A stretch of DNA of 64,000 bases, from the NCBI RefSeq assembly GCF_028473665.1, contig NZ_CP098774.1, positions 2,356,001-2,420,000 on the forward strand. Direction: 5' to 3'. A program made the position numbers and the translations under genes. Numbering within the stretch: position 1 is the first letter of the stretch; each line of letters begins with the position of its first letter. Positions 26,510 through 35,379 of this stretch are shown here, piece by piece. This DNA is from Sphingomonas sp. QA11 (GTDB lineage Bacteria; Pseudomonadota; Alphaproteobacteria; Sphingomonadales; Sphingomonadaceae). Under the pieces are notes generated by a model that was given only the letters and a program-made list of their open reading frames with translations, searched no databases and was not told where the DNA came from.

Positions 26510-27409
26510 ATGCGAATCGTGGCTGTACTGGCGGCATTTCTTGCGCTCGCCGGATGCGAACAAGCACCCGGCCAAGCGAGCGGCGTGGCGGCTGCGCCAT
26601 CGGATCCACCGGCAAGCTCCGGATCTTCCAGCGCTTTCGATTATCACTATGCTTTCCGCTTGCCCGGCTCCCGTATCGCAGCGGTGCAGGAAAGCCATGC
26701 TCGCGGCTGCGATCAACTCGGCCCCGCGCGCTGCCGGATTTTGGCGATCCGCTACAATGTCGACGATCGGAATCGTGTCGAGGCAACGCTCACGCTGAAA
26801 CTCGATCCGACCGTGGCCCGCGCCTATGGCAAGGGAGCGACGGATGCCGTGACCCGCGCGGGCGGGTCAATGACCGGGGCCGATATTGCCGGCGCCGATT
26901 CAGGCACCGCCGCCGGACGCAGCGACGGGGTCGTCGCCCGGTTGCGCGAGTCGCTTGGCAATGCCGAGGCGCAATTGCGCGGAACCGTCTCGCCCGAGGA
27001 GCGGGTACAGCTTTCCGCCAGGATGGATCGGCTTCGCGCCGCGATCGGCACGATCGGCGAGGTGGACCAGGGTGCTGGCACCGGCGTGGCGACGACGCCG
27101 GTGCTTCTCACCTATGCCTCCGGCAACGCGGTCAGCGGCCTTGGCGGGTCGGACGCCACTTTCGACACGGCCGGCCAGACGCTGCTGTCGTCGCTCGCCG
27201 GGCTGGCCACGATCCTCGCGGGCGCCGGCCCCTGGCTTCTCCTCCTGGTTGGCGGCGCGCTGATCCTGCGCCGGATCGTCCAGGGCCCCGCCGACCGGAC
27301 GCCGGCCCCCGAACTGCCTGTCGCGCCTGCGGAAATCGGTGACGATCGTACCGTGATCCAGCGATGGTTCGCGCGCGACAATCAGCCGGAGCGCGAGCCC
27401 GCCGACTAG
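26510..27409 (+). CDS. DUF4349 lipoprotein
   Basis: 299-aa predicted lipoprotein: lipobox LALAGC at residues 11-16, so the mature N-terminus is a lipidated cysteine. The DUF4349 core follows (FDYHYAFRLPGSRIAAVQE, a CxxLG..RCRIL pair of cysteines, and a helical segment VVARLRESLGNAEAQLRG). A C-terminal membrane helix (LLSSLAGLATILAGAGPWLLLLVGGALIL) precedes an acidic tail. It sits alone; a TATACT hexamer at about 26473 in a TA-rich patch could be its -10 element. Role unknown. Confidence 0.82.
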   Translation: MRIVAVLAAFLALAGCEQAPGQASGVAAAPSDPPASSGSSSAFDYHYAFRLPGSRIAAVQESHARGCDQLGPARCRILAIRYNVDDRNRVEATLTLKLDPTVARAYGKGATDAVTRAGGSMTGADIAGADSGTAAGRSDGVVARLRESLGNAEAQLRGTVSPEERVQLSARMDRLRAAIGTIGEVDQGAGTGVATTPVLLTYASGNAVSGLGGSDATFDTAGQTLLSSLAGLATILAGAGPWLLLLVGGALILRRIVQGPADRTPAPELPVAPAEIGDDRTVIQRWFARDNQPEREPAD

Positions 27410-27611
27410 CTTCCTGGCGCCGTTAAACGTGGCAATGGCCGCATGCCCCGGCATGCTGGCTCCCCGCGATATACCTGCCGGCCCCGACCGGAAGCGGCCC
27501 GGCCAAGCTGATTGCGCCGCCGTCGGCCTTCCGATATAGCGCCGGTCTTCCGGCCCCGGCCCGCGCATCCGCGCCGCCGGGGCTGCTCATTTTCCCAAAG
27601 GTAACGCCATC

Positions 27612-28391
27612 ATGGCTCGCCGCCGCCAGATCTACGAAGGCAAAGCCAAGATCCTCTACGAGGGTCCCGAACCCGGCACGCTGATCCAGTATTTCAAGGA
27701 CGACGCAACTGCGTTCAACGCCCAGAAAAAGGGCACGATCAGCGGCAAGGGCGTGCTCAACAACCGCATCTCCGAGCATATCTTCACCCTGCTCGGCCAT
27801 ATCGGCGTGCCGACTCATTTCATCCGCCGCCTGAACATGCGCGAGCAGCTTATCCGCCAGGTCGAGATCATCCCCGTCGAGGTGGTGATCCGCAACGTGG
27901 CGGCCGGGTCGCTGTCGACGCGGCTCGGGATCGAGGAAGGCACGCAACTGCCCCGCACGATCATCGAATATTATTACAAGGACGACGCGCTCGGCGATCC
28001 GATGATCACTGACGAGCATATCGCGGCGTTCGGCTGGGCGAGCCAGGAGGAGATGCACGACATCGCCGACCTCGCCATCCGCGTGAACGATTTCCTGTGC
28101 GGCCTGTTCGCCGGGATCGGCATCCGTCTGGTCGATTTCAAGCTCGAATTCGGTCGCATCTGGGACAATGACTATGCCCGGGTAATCCTCGCCGACGAGA
28201 TCAGCCCGGATGGCTGCCGCCTGTGGGACATGGAAACCAACGAGAAGCTCGACAAGGACCGGTTCCGCCGCGATCTCGGCGGCGAGGTCGAGGCCTATCA
28301 GGAAGTCGCGCGCCGGCTCGGCCTCTTGCCCGAAGGCGCCGACGGCGCAGTACTCGATCTCGAAAAGCACCGGCTGAGCAAGGGCAAATAA
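27612..28391 (+). CDS. purC: Phosphoribosylaminoimidazole-succinocarboxamide synthase
   Basis: 259-aa purine-pathway enzyme (SAICAR synthetase) joining aspartate to CAIR with ATP. The short PurC type is evident from [20 protein letters not shown], the nucleotide/metal site, [25 protein letters not shown] and [10 protein letters not shown] ... [15 protein letters not shown]. Length matches bacterial PurC. The gene lies 335 bp upstream of purS, with a short minus-strand gene and a stem-loop between. Confidence 0.96.
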   Translation: MARRRQIYEGKAKILYEGPEPGTLIQYFKDDATAFNAQKKGTISGKGVLNNRISEHIFTLLGHIGVPTHFIRRLNMREQLIRQVEIIPVEVVIRNVAAGSLSTRLGIEEGTQLPRTIIEYYYKDDALGDPMITDEHIAAFGWASQEEMHDIADLAIRVNDFLCGLFAGIGIRLVDFKLEFGRIWDNDYARVILADEISPDGCRLWDMETNEKLDKDRFRRDLGGEVEAYQEVARRLGLLPEGADGAVLDLEKHRLSKGK

Positions 28392-28400
28392 ACCCGATCG

Positions 28401-28427
28401 TGGCGGCCGCGCGATGCGTGGCCGCCA
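28401..28427. terminator. Stem-loop downstream of purC
   Basis: A perfect 8-bp inverted repeat TGGCGGCC/GGCCGCCA with an 11-base loop starts 9 bp after the purC stop and ends 4 bp before the stop of the convergent 49-codon gene. There is no real U-run, so it may act as a weak bidirectional terminator. Confidence 0.5.
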
Positions 28428-28431
28428 TTCC

Positions 28432-28581
28432 TCAGCCTTTGACTCGGTAACCGCAGATAATGCCGAAGACATAGGCGCTGAACAGGGCGAGCTGGACTCG
28501 GCCACCCGCGTCGCTCCAGCCGAAATATTGCCCGCCGAACGCGAACAACGCGATGAACATGATCATTGCCAGCCCGGCCAT
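28432..28581 (-). CDS. Very small membrane protein
   Basis: 49-aa protein, MAGLAMIMFIALFAFGG at the N-terminus, with two hydrophobic helices (the second ALFSAYVFGIICGY) and a basic RVKG tail. ATG 28581 is preceded by GGGGAGG at seven bases, a strong ribosome site, which together with the hydrophobic composition supports it as a real gene. It lies antiparallel between purC and purS. Function unknown. Confidence 0.65.
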   Translation of the reverse strand: MAGLAMIMFIALFAFGGQYFGWSDAGGRVQLALFSAYVFGIICGYRVKG

Positions 28582-28725
28582 TGCCCGACCTCCCCATGCC
28601 GCCCTGCCCAGCACAAGGCCTTGAGCTGGAGGCTGATACGACCGCGTAAATTTTCCATGAAGCTTGCGGCAGGGCGCTGCGCTCGCCATAGGGGCGCCAA
28701 CCAATCCCAAGCCCAGGAAACGCCC

Positions 28726-28956
28726 ATGAAGCTTCGCATCTTCGTCACGCTGAAGAACGGCGTGCTCGATCCGCAAGGCAAGGCGATCCACAAGGCGCTC
28801 GACGGTCTTGGCTTTGCCGGCATCAACGATGTCCGCGCCGGAAAGCTCATCGAGCTCGACGTCGCTGACGACACCAGCGACGCAAGCATCGACGAGATGT
28901 GCCGCAAGCTGCTCGCCAACACCGTGATCGAGAACTATCGGGTTGAACGGGCATGA
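28726..28956 (+). CDS. purS: Phosphoribosylformylglycinamidine synthase subunit PurS
   Basis: 76-aa small subunit of the three-part FGAM synthase (PurL-PurQ-PurS). The core is [27 protein letters not shown], the usual family start, ending [12 protein letters not shown]. The ATG at 28726 is chosen on family length, and the stop overlaps the purQ start by four bases (ATGA). purL itself is not in the window. Confidence 0.94.
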   Translation: MKLRIFVTLKNGVLDPQGKAIHKALDGLGFAGINDVRAGKLIELDVADDTSDASIDEMCRKLLANTVIENYRVERA

Positions 28957-29621
28957 AGACAGCGGTCATCGTCTTTCCAGGCTCCAATTGCGACCGCGAC
29001 ATCGCCGTCGCGCTTGAAGCCATCACCGGCGTGAAACCGGCCATGGTGTGGCATGGCGAGACCAGCCTGCCCGACGGCGTCGGTCTGGTCGCGCTGCCCG
29101 GCGGCTTCTCCTATGGCGACTATCTTCGCTCCGGCGCGGTCGCGGCACGATCGCCGATCATGCGCGCCGTGGTCGAGGCGGCTGACAGCGGCCTCCCGGT
29201 GCTCGGCATCTGCAACGGCTTCCAGGTGCTGACCGAGGCAGGGCTGCTGCCGGGCGCGCTGATGCGCAACGAGGGACTCGATTTCGTCTGCCGCGACGTG
29301 GAACTGACCGTCGCCAACGCTCAGTCCGCCTTCACCAGCCGCTATGGCCAGGGCGAGACGATCACCGTTCCCGTGGCGCATCATGACGGCAATTATTTCG
29401 CCGACGCGGAAACGCTCGACCGCCTCGAAGGCGAAGGCCGAGTCGCCTTCCGCTACGCCGGCCAGGTCAACGGATCGGCGCGCAAGATTGCCGGCGTGCT
29501 CAACGCGGCCGGCAACGTGCTTGGCATGATGCCGCATCCCGAGCGCCGCATCGAGGCGGCACATGGCGGCCTTGATGGCCGGCGGCTGTTCGAAGGGTTG
29601 CTCGAAACCGTCGGGGGCTGA
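28953..29621 (+). CDS. purQ: Phosphoribosylformylglycinamidine synthase subunit PurQ
   Basis: 222-aa glutaminase subunit supplying ammonia to PurL. It has the class I amidotransferase triad: Cys in GICNGFQVL (the nucleophile elbow), and the His and Glu in the C-terminal MMPHPERR. The N-terminus [14 protein letters not shown] is the PurQ signature. Translationally coupled to purS. Downstream comes a long gene-poor stretch. Confidence 0.95.
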   Translation: MKTAVIVFPGSNCDRDIAVALEAITGVKPAMVWHGETSLPDGVGLVALPGGFSYGDYLRSGAVAARSPIMRAVVEAADSGLPVLGICNGFQVLTEAGLLPGALMRNEGLDFVCRDVELTVANAQSAFTSRYGQGETITVPVAHHDGNYFADAETLDRLEGEGRVAFRYAGQVNGSARKIAGVLNAAGNVLGMMPHPERRIEAAHGGLDGRRLFEGLLETVGG

Positions 29622-29889
29622 TCCTATTTTAGCCAAATAGGCTATTGCACCGTGAGAGCCATGATGGCATAGTCAACTCATGGCTATGACCATTCCTTTT
29701 GTGCAACCGCGCCTCGCCAGCTGTCGACATTGACGCTCGCATAGTCGTGCACCCCGCTCGGGGCGCGACACAATAGTGATATCCGTCTGACTGACGGGAG
29801 GTGCCGACACCGCCCTCACCAATCCCTGCCAACGAAATCCCCAGAATTCTGCTGCCTTCAGGTGTGGCCGAACGCAATCCAGTGCGCGG
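29622..29889. other. Gene-free stretch with inverted repeats downstream of purQ
   Basis: No credible gene. Just after the purQ stop are two inverted repeats: TAGCC/GGCTA around an AAATA loop (near 29632-29646) and an 8-bp AGCCATGA/TCATGGCT pair around 29657-29686. Either could mark the end of the pur transcript, though neither has a long U-run. The region is relatively AT-rich compared with the flanking genes. Confidence 0.45.
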
Positions 29890-29939
29890 CCGGTTTGTGA
29901 TTCCGGTGACAGCGGGTGCAAATCCCGCCGGTCACCCCT
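29890..29939 (+). tRNA. tRNA-His-like 3' half (possible remnant)
   Basis: The sequence reads like the last ~50 bases of tRNA-His(GTG). The anticodon arm is CCGG-T-TTGTGAT-T-CCGG with anticodon GTG at 29897-29899. The T-arm stem is GCGGG/CCCGC and the 3' acceptor strand is CGGTCAC followed by C73, the histidine discriminator. Against a working gene: the T-loop is TGCAAAT instead of TTCRANN, and the 5' side (29861-29889) pairs over only the first four acceptor positions with no proper D-arm. It stands 12 bp before tRNA-Cys. A plain hairpin (GGTGAC ... GTCACC) is the alternative. Confidence 0.35.
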
Positions 29940-29951
29940 GAGGGCAGCAGT

Positions 29952-30023
29952 GTCCGAGTGGCAAAATGGGAACGCGACGGATTGCAAATCCGCGATGAGC
30001 CGGTTCGATTCCGGCCTCGGACT
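29952..30023 (+). tRNA. tRNA-Cys(GCA)
   Basis: A perfect 7-bp acceptor stem (GTCCGAG/CTCGGAC) and a perfect T-arm (GCCGG TTCGATT CCGGC). The anticodon loop is TTGCAAA, giving GCA, on a CGGA/TCCG stem. The discriminator is T, as required for cysteine tRNAs. The D-stem is weak (two pairs), as also seen in other bacterial tRNA-Cys genes. The bases after the discriminator are CCC rather than CCA, so the 3' end would be completed by the CCA enzyme (18871-20076). Confidence 0.88.
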
Positions 30024-30334
30024 CCCTCGTCCATTGAACCCATATGGTTATATTTTCCCCAACGGCGAGGCACGCCTCAACTCTCCGATGGTGATGGACC
30101 TCTCTCCCCTTGCGCCCATGCGGGGCCGGTCCGGAAGCTGCCGTATCGAGATGCAACCTAAACGGCTCAATACCGCTCTCTCATCCCGGATTCCAACTTG
30201 CCGATTGAATCGGGTGGGATACCCTCCATTCTTCATTTTATCCGCGCGAACCGCCGGAGCCGTAACTTTCGCCCTGGGGGTCCTTCGAGGCCGCCACTGA
30301 TTGCAAGATTCATTGCGATGGAGGGACAAAAGCG
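30024..30334. other. Gene-free stretch between tRNA-Cys and the eCIS-core gene
   Basis: About 310 bp with no recognisable gene, repeat or terminator. Composition is lower in GC than the neighbouring housekeeping genes. A ribosome site (GGAGGGAC) appears only at its end, in front of ATG 30335. I looked for a second copy of the tRNA-Cys 3' end as an att site here and downstream and saw none. Confidence 0.4.
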
Positions 30335-32455
30335 ATGCAGGAAAGAGCGCACAAACCCGGCCCGTCATCACTCGTCGCGCAGCGGCAGGACTGCAGCGCC
30401 TGCCTCGAAGAAGCGGCGCAACTGTCCGGTGGACAGCAAGGCTATCTGGCGCAGCTCTCGGAACAGATCAACGGCAGTCCGGGCGTACAGGCCGCGGCGC
30501 AATTACGAGCCGAGACCAACGCCAGCCCCCGGGTTCAGGCACTCTCCGCCATGATCGGCAGGCCAGTCCAGCGCGCGGAAAAGCCAGCCAATCGCACCGG
30601 CCTGCCCGACACTCTCAAGGCAGGTGTCGAGTCTCTCTCCGGGGTTTCGCTGGACAACGTCAACGTCCACTACAATTCCGACAAGCCGGCCCAGCTCAAC
30701 GCTCATGCCTATGCCCAGGGAACCGATATCCATGTCGCCCCCGGCCAGGAACAGCATTTGCCGCATGAGGCATGGCATGTCGTGCAGCAGGCCCAGGGTC
30801 GCGTCCAGCCGACGATGCAGATGAAAGGCGACGTCCCGATCAATGATGACGCGAGCCTCGAGCAAGAGGCCGACACGATGGGAAACAAGGCCGCCAGTAT
30901 GCCGGACATCCCGAGTGCGGCCGAGGGAATCGAGCCTCCGTCCGCCGGCGCGCAATTGCGGGCAAAGGCTCCCACCGGCACTCCTGCAGTACAACGCAGG
31001 ATGGGGCTTGAGCTTGAATTTCCCATCCCGGTGGACGGATTGGGCCATCTGAGCGAGGCCCAGCAAGCTGCCCTCAGAAGACCTTTGCCCGACGAGGAAC
31101 GATCAGCCCTGCAAGAGAGCGCGCTTCTGGACAAGGATCTGACCATGATGGAGGGTGACGGCTACGTCATCCGGCCGGACCATCAGGGAAGCAGGCTTGC
31201 CCCCCTGATGGGGGAAACCCCGGCACAAGCACTGTCCACCAATATAACCGAGTTCATCTTCGATCCACCCGTCGAGGAGATGCACGAAGTATCGACCGTT
31301 CTGGACAACATCTTCGACATGGTGGACGCGATTGGCGGCATCACCAACGACCTGACCAGCCGTGGCCAGCTCAACGGCGCCTATTATGTCGGACCGATCA
31401 ATACCGGCGGTATAAAGCCTGACGCCTTGAAGCTGGAAGCCAGCTCGATGCAGATCAATTTCGGTATCGAAACCCAGAAGATACCCGATCTCTTCATGTC
31501 TTATGCAAGATCCACCGATCTTTCGGAAGAACATGCGAGGGAAGTCTTCGGCCTCGCGAACGGAGACAAAGCCGCGGAAGTTGCACAGATTTATCGCGAA
31601 GCCCTGGTGCGGGCGGCAACCATCTCGGCCGATGTGGAGGAGGTGTTCCGCGAACACGAAAGCGTGCGGGCCGCGACACCATTGCTGGGTATCCGGGGAA
31701 TATTGGCGGTACAGGCACTTTACCTGATCATGGGCAGCATACCGGAGGAAGACAGGTTTGGCGGCACGGTCAAGAATTTTACCCCGCTCCTGATGAAGAG
31801 CTCGCTGAGCTGGATCGCTGACTATTCCCTTACCCCCGAAGAGCAGCAGCTCTATGCGGAGCATAAAAAAATGCTTCTCACATTGTTGATCAGTGCCTGT
31901 GGCGGACGCGCGGGAGACGCCACCCCGTCCGATCTGCTGGTCGTCGGCGACAAAGGGGCCAGGACAGGGATCACCATTGAAGACCTGCTCACGCCAAAAC
32001 TGGACGGACCCTTTGTGGTTCCAGGCGCCGGCATCCTGCCCGATTCAGTCGGCAACCCCCACTCTCGCGACGACCCCAGCTTACGCCCGGAGGATCATGA
32101 AGACCGCCTGCCCCTTCCCGAGTATCTGACCGCCCCGCAGCGGGCACCTACCCAGGAAGAAATAGCGCAATACGGCCAGAGGACAGCCGAGTTGCTGGCC
32201 CCGCGTACGGTCGAACCCACCGAACAGGCCCAGAGAATCGAAGCCGAGCATAGCCAGCGGCGAAACCGGCGCCGGGGTGGCGTATTTGAAACGCGCATCG
32301 CCAGCGGGAATTTCTCCCGCTCGGAGGCCAAGAGCAGAGCCAGGGAAATGTTCCTGCGCGTAGCCATCCTGCACGGACTGGACGACAAGGACATGATGAC
32401 ACCCGAAGGACAGACCGACCGCGCCAAACACGAACTCGGACAGGAAGGACTCTAA
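30335..32455 (+). CDS. eCIS-core (DUF4157) domain protein with unassigned C-terminal domain
   Basis: 706-aa protein. Residues ~85-190 form a DUF4157/eCIS-core domain: VSLDNVNVHYNSDKPAQLNAHAYAQG, IHVAPGQEQ, then HEAWH (144-148) and the downstream LEQEAD with Glu178, i.e. a complete zincin-type HExxH...E set. This domain is found in cargo or toxin proteins of extracellular contractile injection systems. After a linker, a new domain starts RRMGLELEFPIPVDG (~221), then ITEFIFDPP, an ASSMQINFG strand and TVKNFTPLLMKSSLSWI. The ExE strand and the later Q-x-N strand are loosely reminiscent of amidoligase/glutamine-synthetase-like folds; that is a guess. The tail (from ~660) is basic and helical. No sheath, tube or baseplate genes are nearby. 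It has no signal peptide. Confidence 0.8.
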   Translation: MQERAHKPGPSSLVAQRQDCSACLEEAAQLSGGQQGYLAQLSEQINGSPGVQAAAQLRAETNASPRVQALSAMIGRPVQRAEKPANRTGLPDTLKAGVESLSGVSLDNVNVHYNSDKPAQLNAHAYAQGTDIHVAPGQEQHLPHEAWHVVQQAQGRVQPTMQMKGDVPINDDASLEQEADTMGNKAASMPDIPSAAEGIEPPSAGAQLRAKAPTGTPAVQRRMGLELEFPIPVDGLGHLSEAQQAALRRPLPDEERSALQESALLDKDLTMMEGDGYVIRPDHQGSRLAPLMGETPAQALSTNITEFIFDPPVEEMHEVSTVLDNIFDMVDAIGGITNDLTSRGQLNGAYYVGPINTGGIKPDALKLEASSMQINFGIETQKIPDLFMSYARSTDLSEEHAREVFGLANGDKAAEVAQIYREALVRAATISADVEEVFREHESVRAATPLLGIRGILAVQALYLIMGSIPEEDRFGGTVKNFTPLLMKSSLSWIADYSLTPEEQQLYAEHKKMLLTLLISACGGRAGDATPSDLLVVGDKGARTGITIEDLLTPKLDGPFVVPGAGILPDSVGNPHSRDDPSLRPEDHEDRLPLPEYLTAPQRAPTQEEIAQYGQRTAELLAPRTVEPTEQAQRIEAEHSQRRNRRRGGVFETRIASGNFSRSEAKSRAREMFLRVAILHGLDDKDMMTPEGQTDRAKHELGQEGL

Positions 32456-32484
32456 ACCCGAAGGCGACCTCTCGACCCCTACGT

Positions 32485-32817
32485 TCACCCGCCCCGACGA
32501 AACAATGTGGTATGACGCGCCGCCAGGGTAATCACGGCCGGCCAGAGGATCGTATTCCAGATATCGTGCCAGTTCGCCGCAAGATCGAACTTCCGATGGA
32601 GGACATAGACGTCGCGCATGTCCCATAGTTCGCCGGCCAGGGCGGCCACCGCAACGACGGTCAGCGGAATCCAGTCGCCCACTCTCCGCCTGAGCAGTTG
32701 CGCCGCGACGAGCAGGATCAGCAACCCGATATAGACGTGGAGCGCATCCTTCGAGAGACCGGTATGAGTGGTCAGCCAGAGCTTGCCGGTCTGAAAGACG
32801 CTGAGATGATCAAACAC
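32485..32817 (-). CDS. Integral membrane protein, hypothetical
   Basis: 110-aa protein with three or four hydrophobic helices: DALHVYIGLLILLVAAQLL, IPLTVVAVAALAGELW and IWNTILWPAVITLAA, joined by the conserved-looking WDMRD and NWHDIWNT loops. The pattern is reminiscent of VanZ-like or other small conserved membrane proteins, but I cannot assign it. Its start overlaps the end of the queuosine-precursor transporter gene by eight bases, so the two are co-transcribed. Confidence 0.75.
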   Translation of the reverse strand: MFDHLSVFQTGKLWLTTHTGLSKDALHVYIGLLILLVAAQLLRRRVGDWIPLTVVAVAALAGELWDMRDVYVLHRKFDLAANWHDIWNTILWPAVITLAARHTTLFRRGG

Positions 32818-33553
32818 GCGCTTTGAACGGCGTGAAATCGGTGCCGTCGTCGAACACGTCGACGCCTTCGCGGCGTTTCAGGAAATTGACGACGAGATAG
32901 GTGAGCGGCGTCAGCAGCACCTCCCACGACACCTTCAGCACCCATTGGGTAACCAGCACTTTCAGCACCAGATCGTTGGTCCAGCCGACCGCGCCGATAA
33001 AGGCGAGCGGGTAGAAGATGAGGCTGTCCACCCCTTCCCCCGCAATCGTCGAGCCGATCGTCCGCGTCCAGAGATGCCTGCCCTGAGTCCAGATCTTCAT
33101 GCGCGCCAGGACATAGGAATTGACGAACTCGCCCGCCCAGAAGGCGATCATCGACGCTAGCACGATGCGCGGCACCTGGCCGAAGATCGTCTCGTACGCA
33201 GTCTGGTTCTTCCAGTCGGGCGATGGCGGCAGCGCGACGACGACCCAGGACATGAACGCCATGAACGCGACCGCGACGAAGCCCGCCCAGATCACGCGAC
33301 GGGCACGGGCATAGCCATAGACCTCGGTCAGCACATCGCCGATCACATAGCTGATCGGGAAGAACAGGATGCCGGCGCCGAACGGCCACAGGCCGATGCC
33401 GGGCAGGTTCACCACCGCGACCTTGCCCGCACCAAGTACATTGGACAGCAGGATGATCGCGACGAACGCGGCCATCACGAAATCATAATAGCGGAACTGC
33501 CCGCCGGCGACATCAGCCGCGCTGACGGCCCTCACCCCGTTTCCTTCCGCCAT
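32810..33553 (-). CDS. Queuosine precursor transporter (YhhQ/VUT family)
   Basis: 247-aa multi-pass transporter thought to import preQ0/preQ1, precursors of the tRNA base queuosine. The family core is plain: FVAIILLSNVLGAGKVA, GAGILFFPISYVIGDVLTEVYGYARARRVIW, then SMIAFWAGEFVNSYVLARMKIWTQGRHLWTRTIGSTIAGEGVDSLIFYPLAF, each read in parts. ATG 33553 begins MAEGNGVRAVS and avoids an N-terminal extension without a ribosome site. No preQ1 riboswitch is obvious upstream. Confidence 0.9.
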   Translation of the reverse strand: MAEGNGVRAVSAADVAGGQFRYYDFVMAAFVAIILLSNVLGAGKVAVVNLPGIGLWPFGAGILFFPISYVIGDVLTEVYGYARARRVIWAGFVAVAFMAFMSWVVVALPPSPDWKNQTAYETIFGQVPRIVLASMIAFWAGEFVNSYVLARMKIWTQGRHLWTRTIGSTIAGEGVDSLIFYPLAFIGAVGWTNDLVLKVLVTQWVLKVSWEVLLTPLTYLVVNFLKRREGVDVFDDGTDFTPFKARV

Positions 33554-33635
33554 GCCGGTCCCCCAAGGTTCGTACGAGTATTTTATGAAGCCGGTTTCGT
33601 CCCCGCGCAATCCGCGCTAATCCCCGCGCCATCGC

Positions 33636-33712
33636 GCGCCCGTAGCTCAGTTGGATAGAGCACGAGACTTCTAATCTTGAGGCCGCAGGTTCGACTCCTG
33701 CCGGGCGCGCCA
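33636..33712 (+). tRNA. tRNA-Arg(TCT)
   Basis: A 77-base tRNA with acceptor GCGCCCG/CGGGCGC, a D-arm TAGCTCAGTTGGATAGAGC, the anticodon loop TTCTAAT (TCT), T-arm GCAGG TTCGACT CCTGC and an encoded CCA (33710-33712). The anticodon stem (CGAGA/TCTTG) tolerates one mismatch. The 3' half is overlapped antisense by the serine recombinase reading frame, marking this gene as the attachment site of the element to its right. Confidence 0.95.
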
Positions 33713-35361
33713 TTTCGGTTCAAAGGCACGAACGCCTAGCACCGCCGCCTCTACGCCAGAGGCGGCGGTCAGGGTCCGCAGCAACTCACTGCGCAGCCCG
33801 CGAATGCGGACCTCATTCCGGCTTACGACTTCCACCCGCTGCGCGACCGCGCGCACATGGTCGCGGGCGAACGTGCCACCACCGTGGCGGAGCTTCTTGC
33901 GGGCCGCCAGCGCGAAGGCGCGCAGGCTTTCGGCTGTGATCGCCGGACCGACCTTCTCAATATGCGACACTGCGCGGTCGGCATCGCCCTTGGCCTGGTC
34001 GCGAGTCGCGGTCAGCTCCGCTATACGGTCCTTGAGCGACGGGTCGCTCACGTCGATGACGCCGTTCTCGATTGCCTCGTAAAGCCGCTTGAGCTTTGCT
34101 TCAGCTTCGGTCGCCCGTCGCCCGAGGTCGGCGACATGCTGGCGGCGCTGGTTCACCCACTCGTCGCGGCGTTCGAGGATCTGATCCATCAGAGCTTCGA
34201 GCCGCGACGGGTCAAGCAGCCGGGCCTCGATATGATCGACCACGGCCTCATTCAGCCGATCCATCGGCACGGTGATGCCGGGGCAGCCCTTGGCGCCCTG
34301 CCGGGCCTTGGTCGAGCAGGTGTAATAGCGATACTCGCGGCCCATGCTGCTCGTGCCGGTGCGCAAGGTCATCGCCCCGCCGCAGCACGCGCAGAAGCAG
34401 ATGCCGGTAAGTAGCGTCGGGCCGCCCACCGCCATCGGCGGCATCATCTTCGGGTTGCGCGCCTTGAGCGAGCGCTGCACCGCTTCGAACTCGACCTCCG
34501 AGACGATCACCGGCACCTCCATGATGGCGTGCTCGCCCTCGGGCTTAGGCGTTCTGGTCTTGTGGTCGCGCGTGTTGAAGCGGTGCTGGCCGATATACGT
34601 CGTGCGGGTGAGCACCTGATGCACTGCCCCCAACCCCCAGCGCCCGCCGTCGCGGGTGCGGATGTTGTTCTCGTTGAGCCAGCACGCGATGGACTTGAGG
34701 CCCATCGGCCCGCGACCCTCGACGCCGTTCAGCGCCATCCGATAGATGCGGCGCACCGTCTCGGCCTGGATCGGGTCGATCTCCAGCTTCTTCTTGATCT
34801 TCGCACCCCGCTGCCCGGCTTCGACCACGCGATAGCCGATCGGTGCCCGCGCGCCGTTCCAGAAGCCCTGACGGGCATTCTTGCGCATGGCGCGCAGCGT
34901 GTGCTTGCCGTTTTCCTTCGACTGATACTCGTCGAACAGCGTCATGATCTGGCGCATCATCACGCTCATCGGATCATCGCCCAGGTCTTGCGTGATCGAG
35001 ATCAACCGGACGCCGTTCTTCGCGAGCTTGCGGACATAGAATTCGAACTGGAACTGGTCGCGGAAGAACCGCGAGAAGCTGTGGACGAGGATGACGGTGA
35101 ACGTCGGCGGCTTGACCATCGCGGCGTCGATCATCGCCTGGAAAGCAGGTTGACGGTCATCGGTCGCGGTGTTGCCCGGCTCGACGAACTCGGCCGCCAC
35201 CTCCCAGGCGCGCGACAGGCAATAGCCTTCGATCTGGCGGCGCTGGTCGGGGATGGACAGGTCGCTATCGGCCTGGCGGCCGTCGAGACGCGCAGGTAGA
35301 GCGCGGCGCGGGCTGTCGCCACGACCGGCGCCTCCTCCAGCTTGGCAGCGGCACTGGTCAT
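33671..35361 (-). pseudogene. Large serine recombinase (integrase), split by a frameshift
   Basis: A resolvase/recombinase-type integrase of ~563 codons. The body has SIPDQRRQIEGYC, the resolvase core FSRFFRDQFQFEFYVRKLAKNGV, a recombinase domain, a zinc ribbon with paired cysteines (CFCACCGG ... YTCSTKARQGAKGCPG) and a coiled-coil C-terminal region. The true start is ATG 35361 behind AAGGAG. That frame encodes ALYLRVST with the catalytic Ser26, then runs off after about 35280, where one G is missing (ACGGCC instead of ACGGGCC). The rest continues in another frame. As sequenced, the catalytic serine and the other domains are not joined. The last ~14 codons are antisense to tRNA-Arg. A sequencing error is possible. 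Confidence 0.88.
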
Positions 35362-35379
35362 GGCGTTTCACTCCTTAAT

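Noticed and set aside
29880..29970. Cobalamin-type riboswitch in front of tRNA-Cys
   Set aside because: A GGTGCAAATCC-like string looks like the B12 box, but there is no conserved GCCACTG/ACTGT core arrangement and no downstream B12-related gene; tRNA-like explanation is better.
33672..33712. Second copy of the tRNA-Arg 3' end as attR within the window
   Set aside because: I scanned 35-53 kb for the T-arm/acceptor sequence by eye and saw no full copy; only short GGCGCGCC-like matches, which are expected by chance in this GC-rich DNA.
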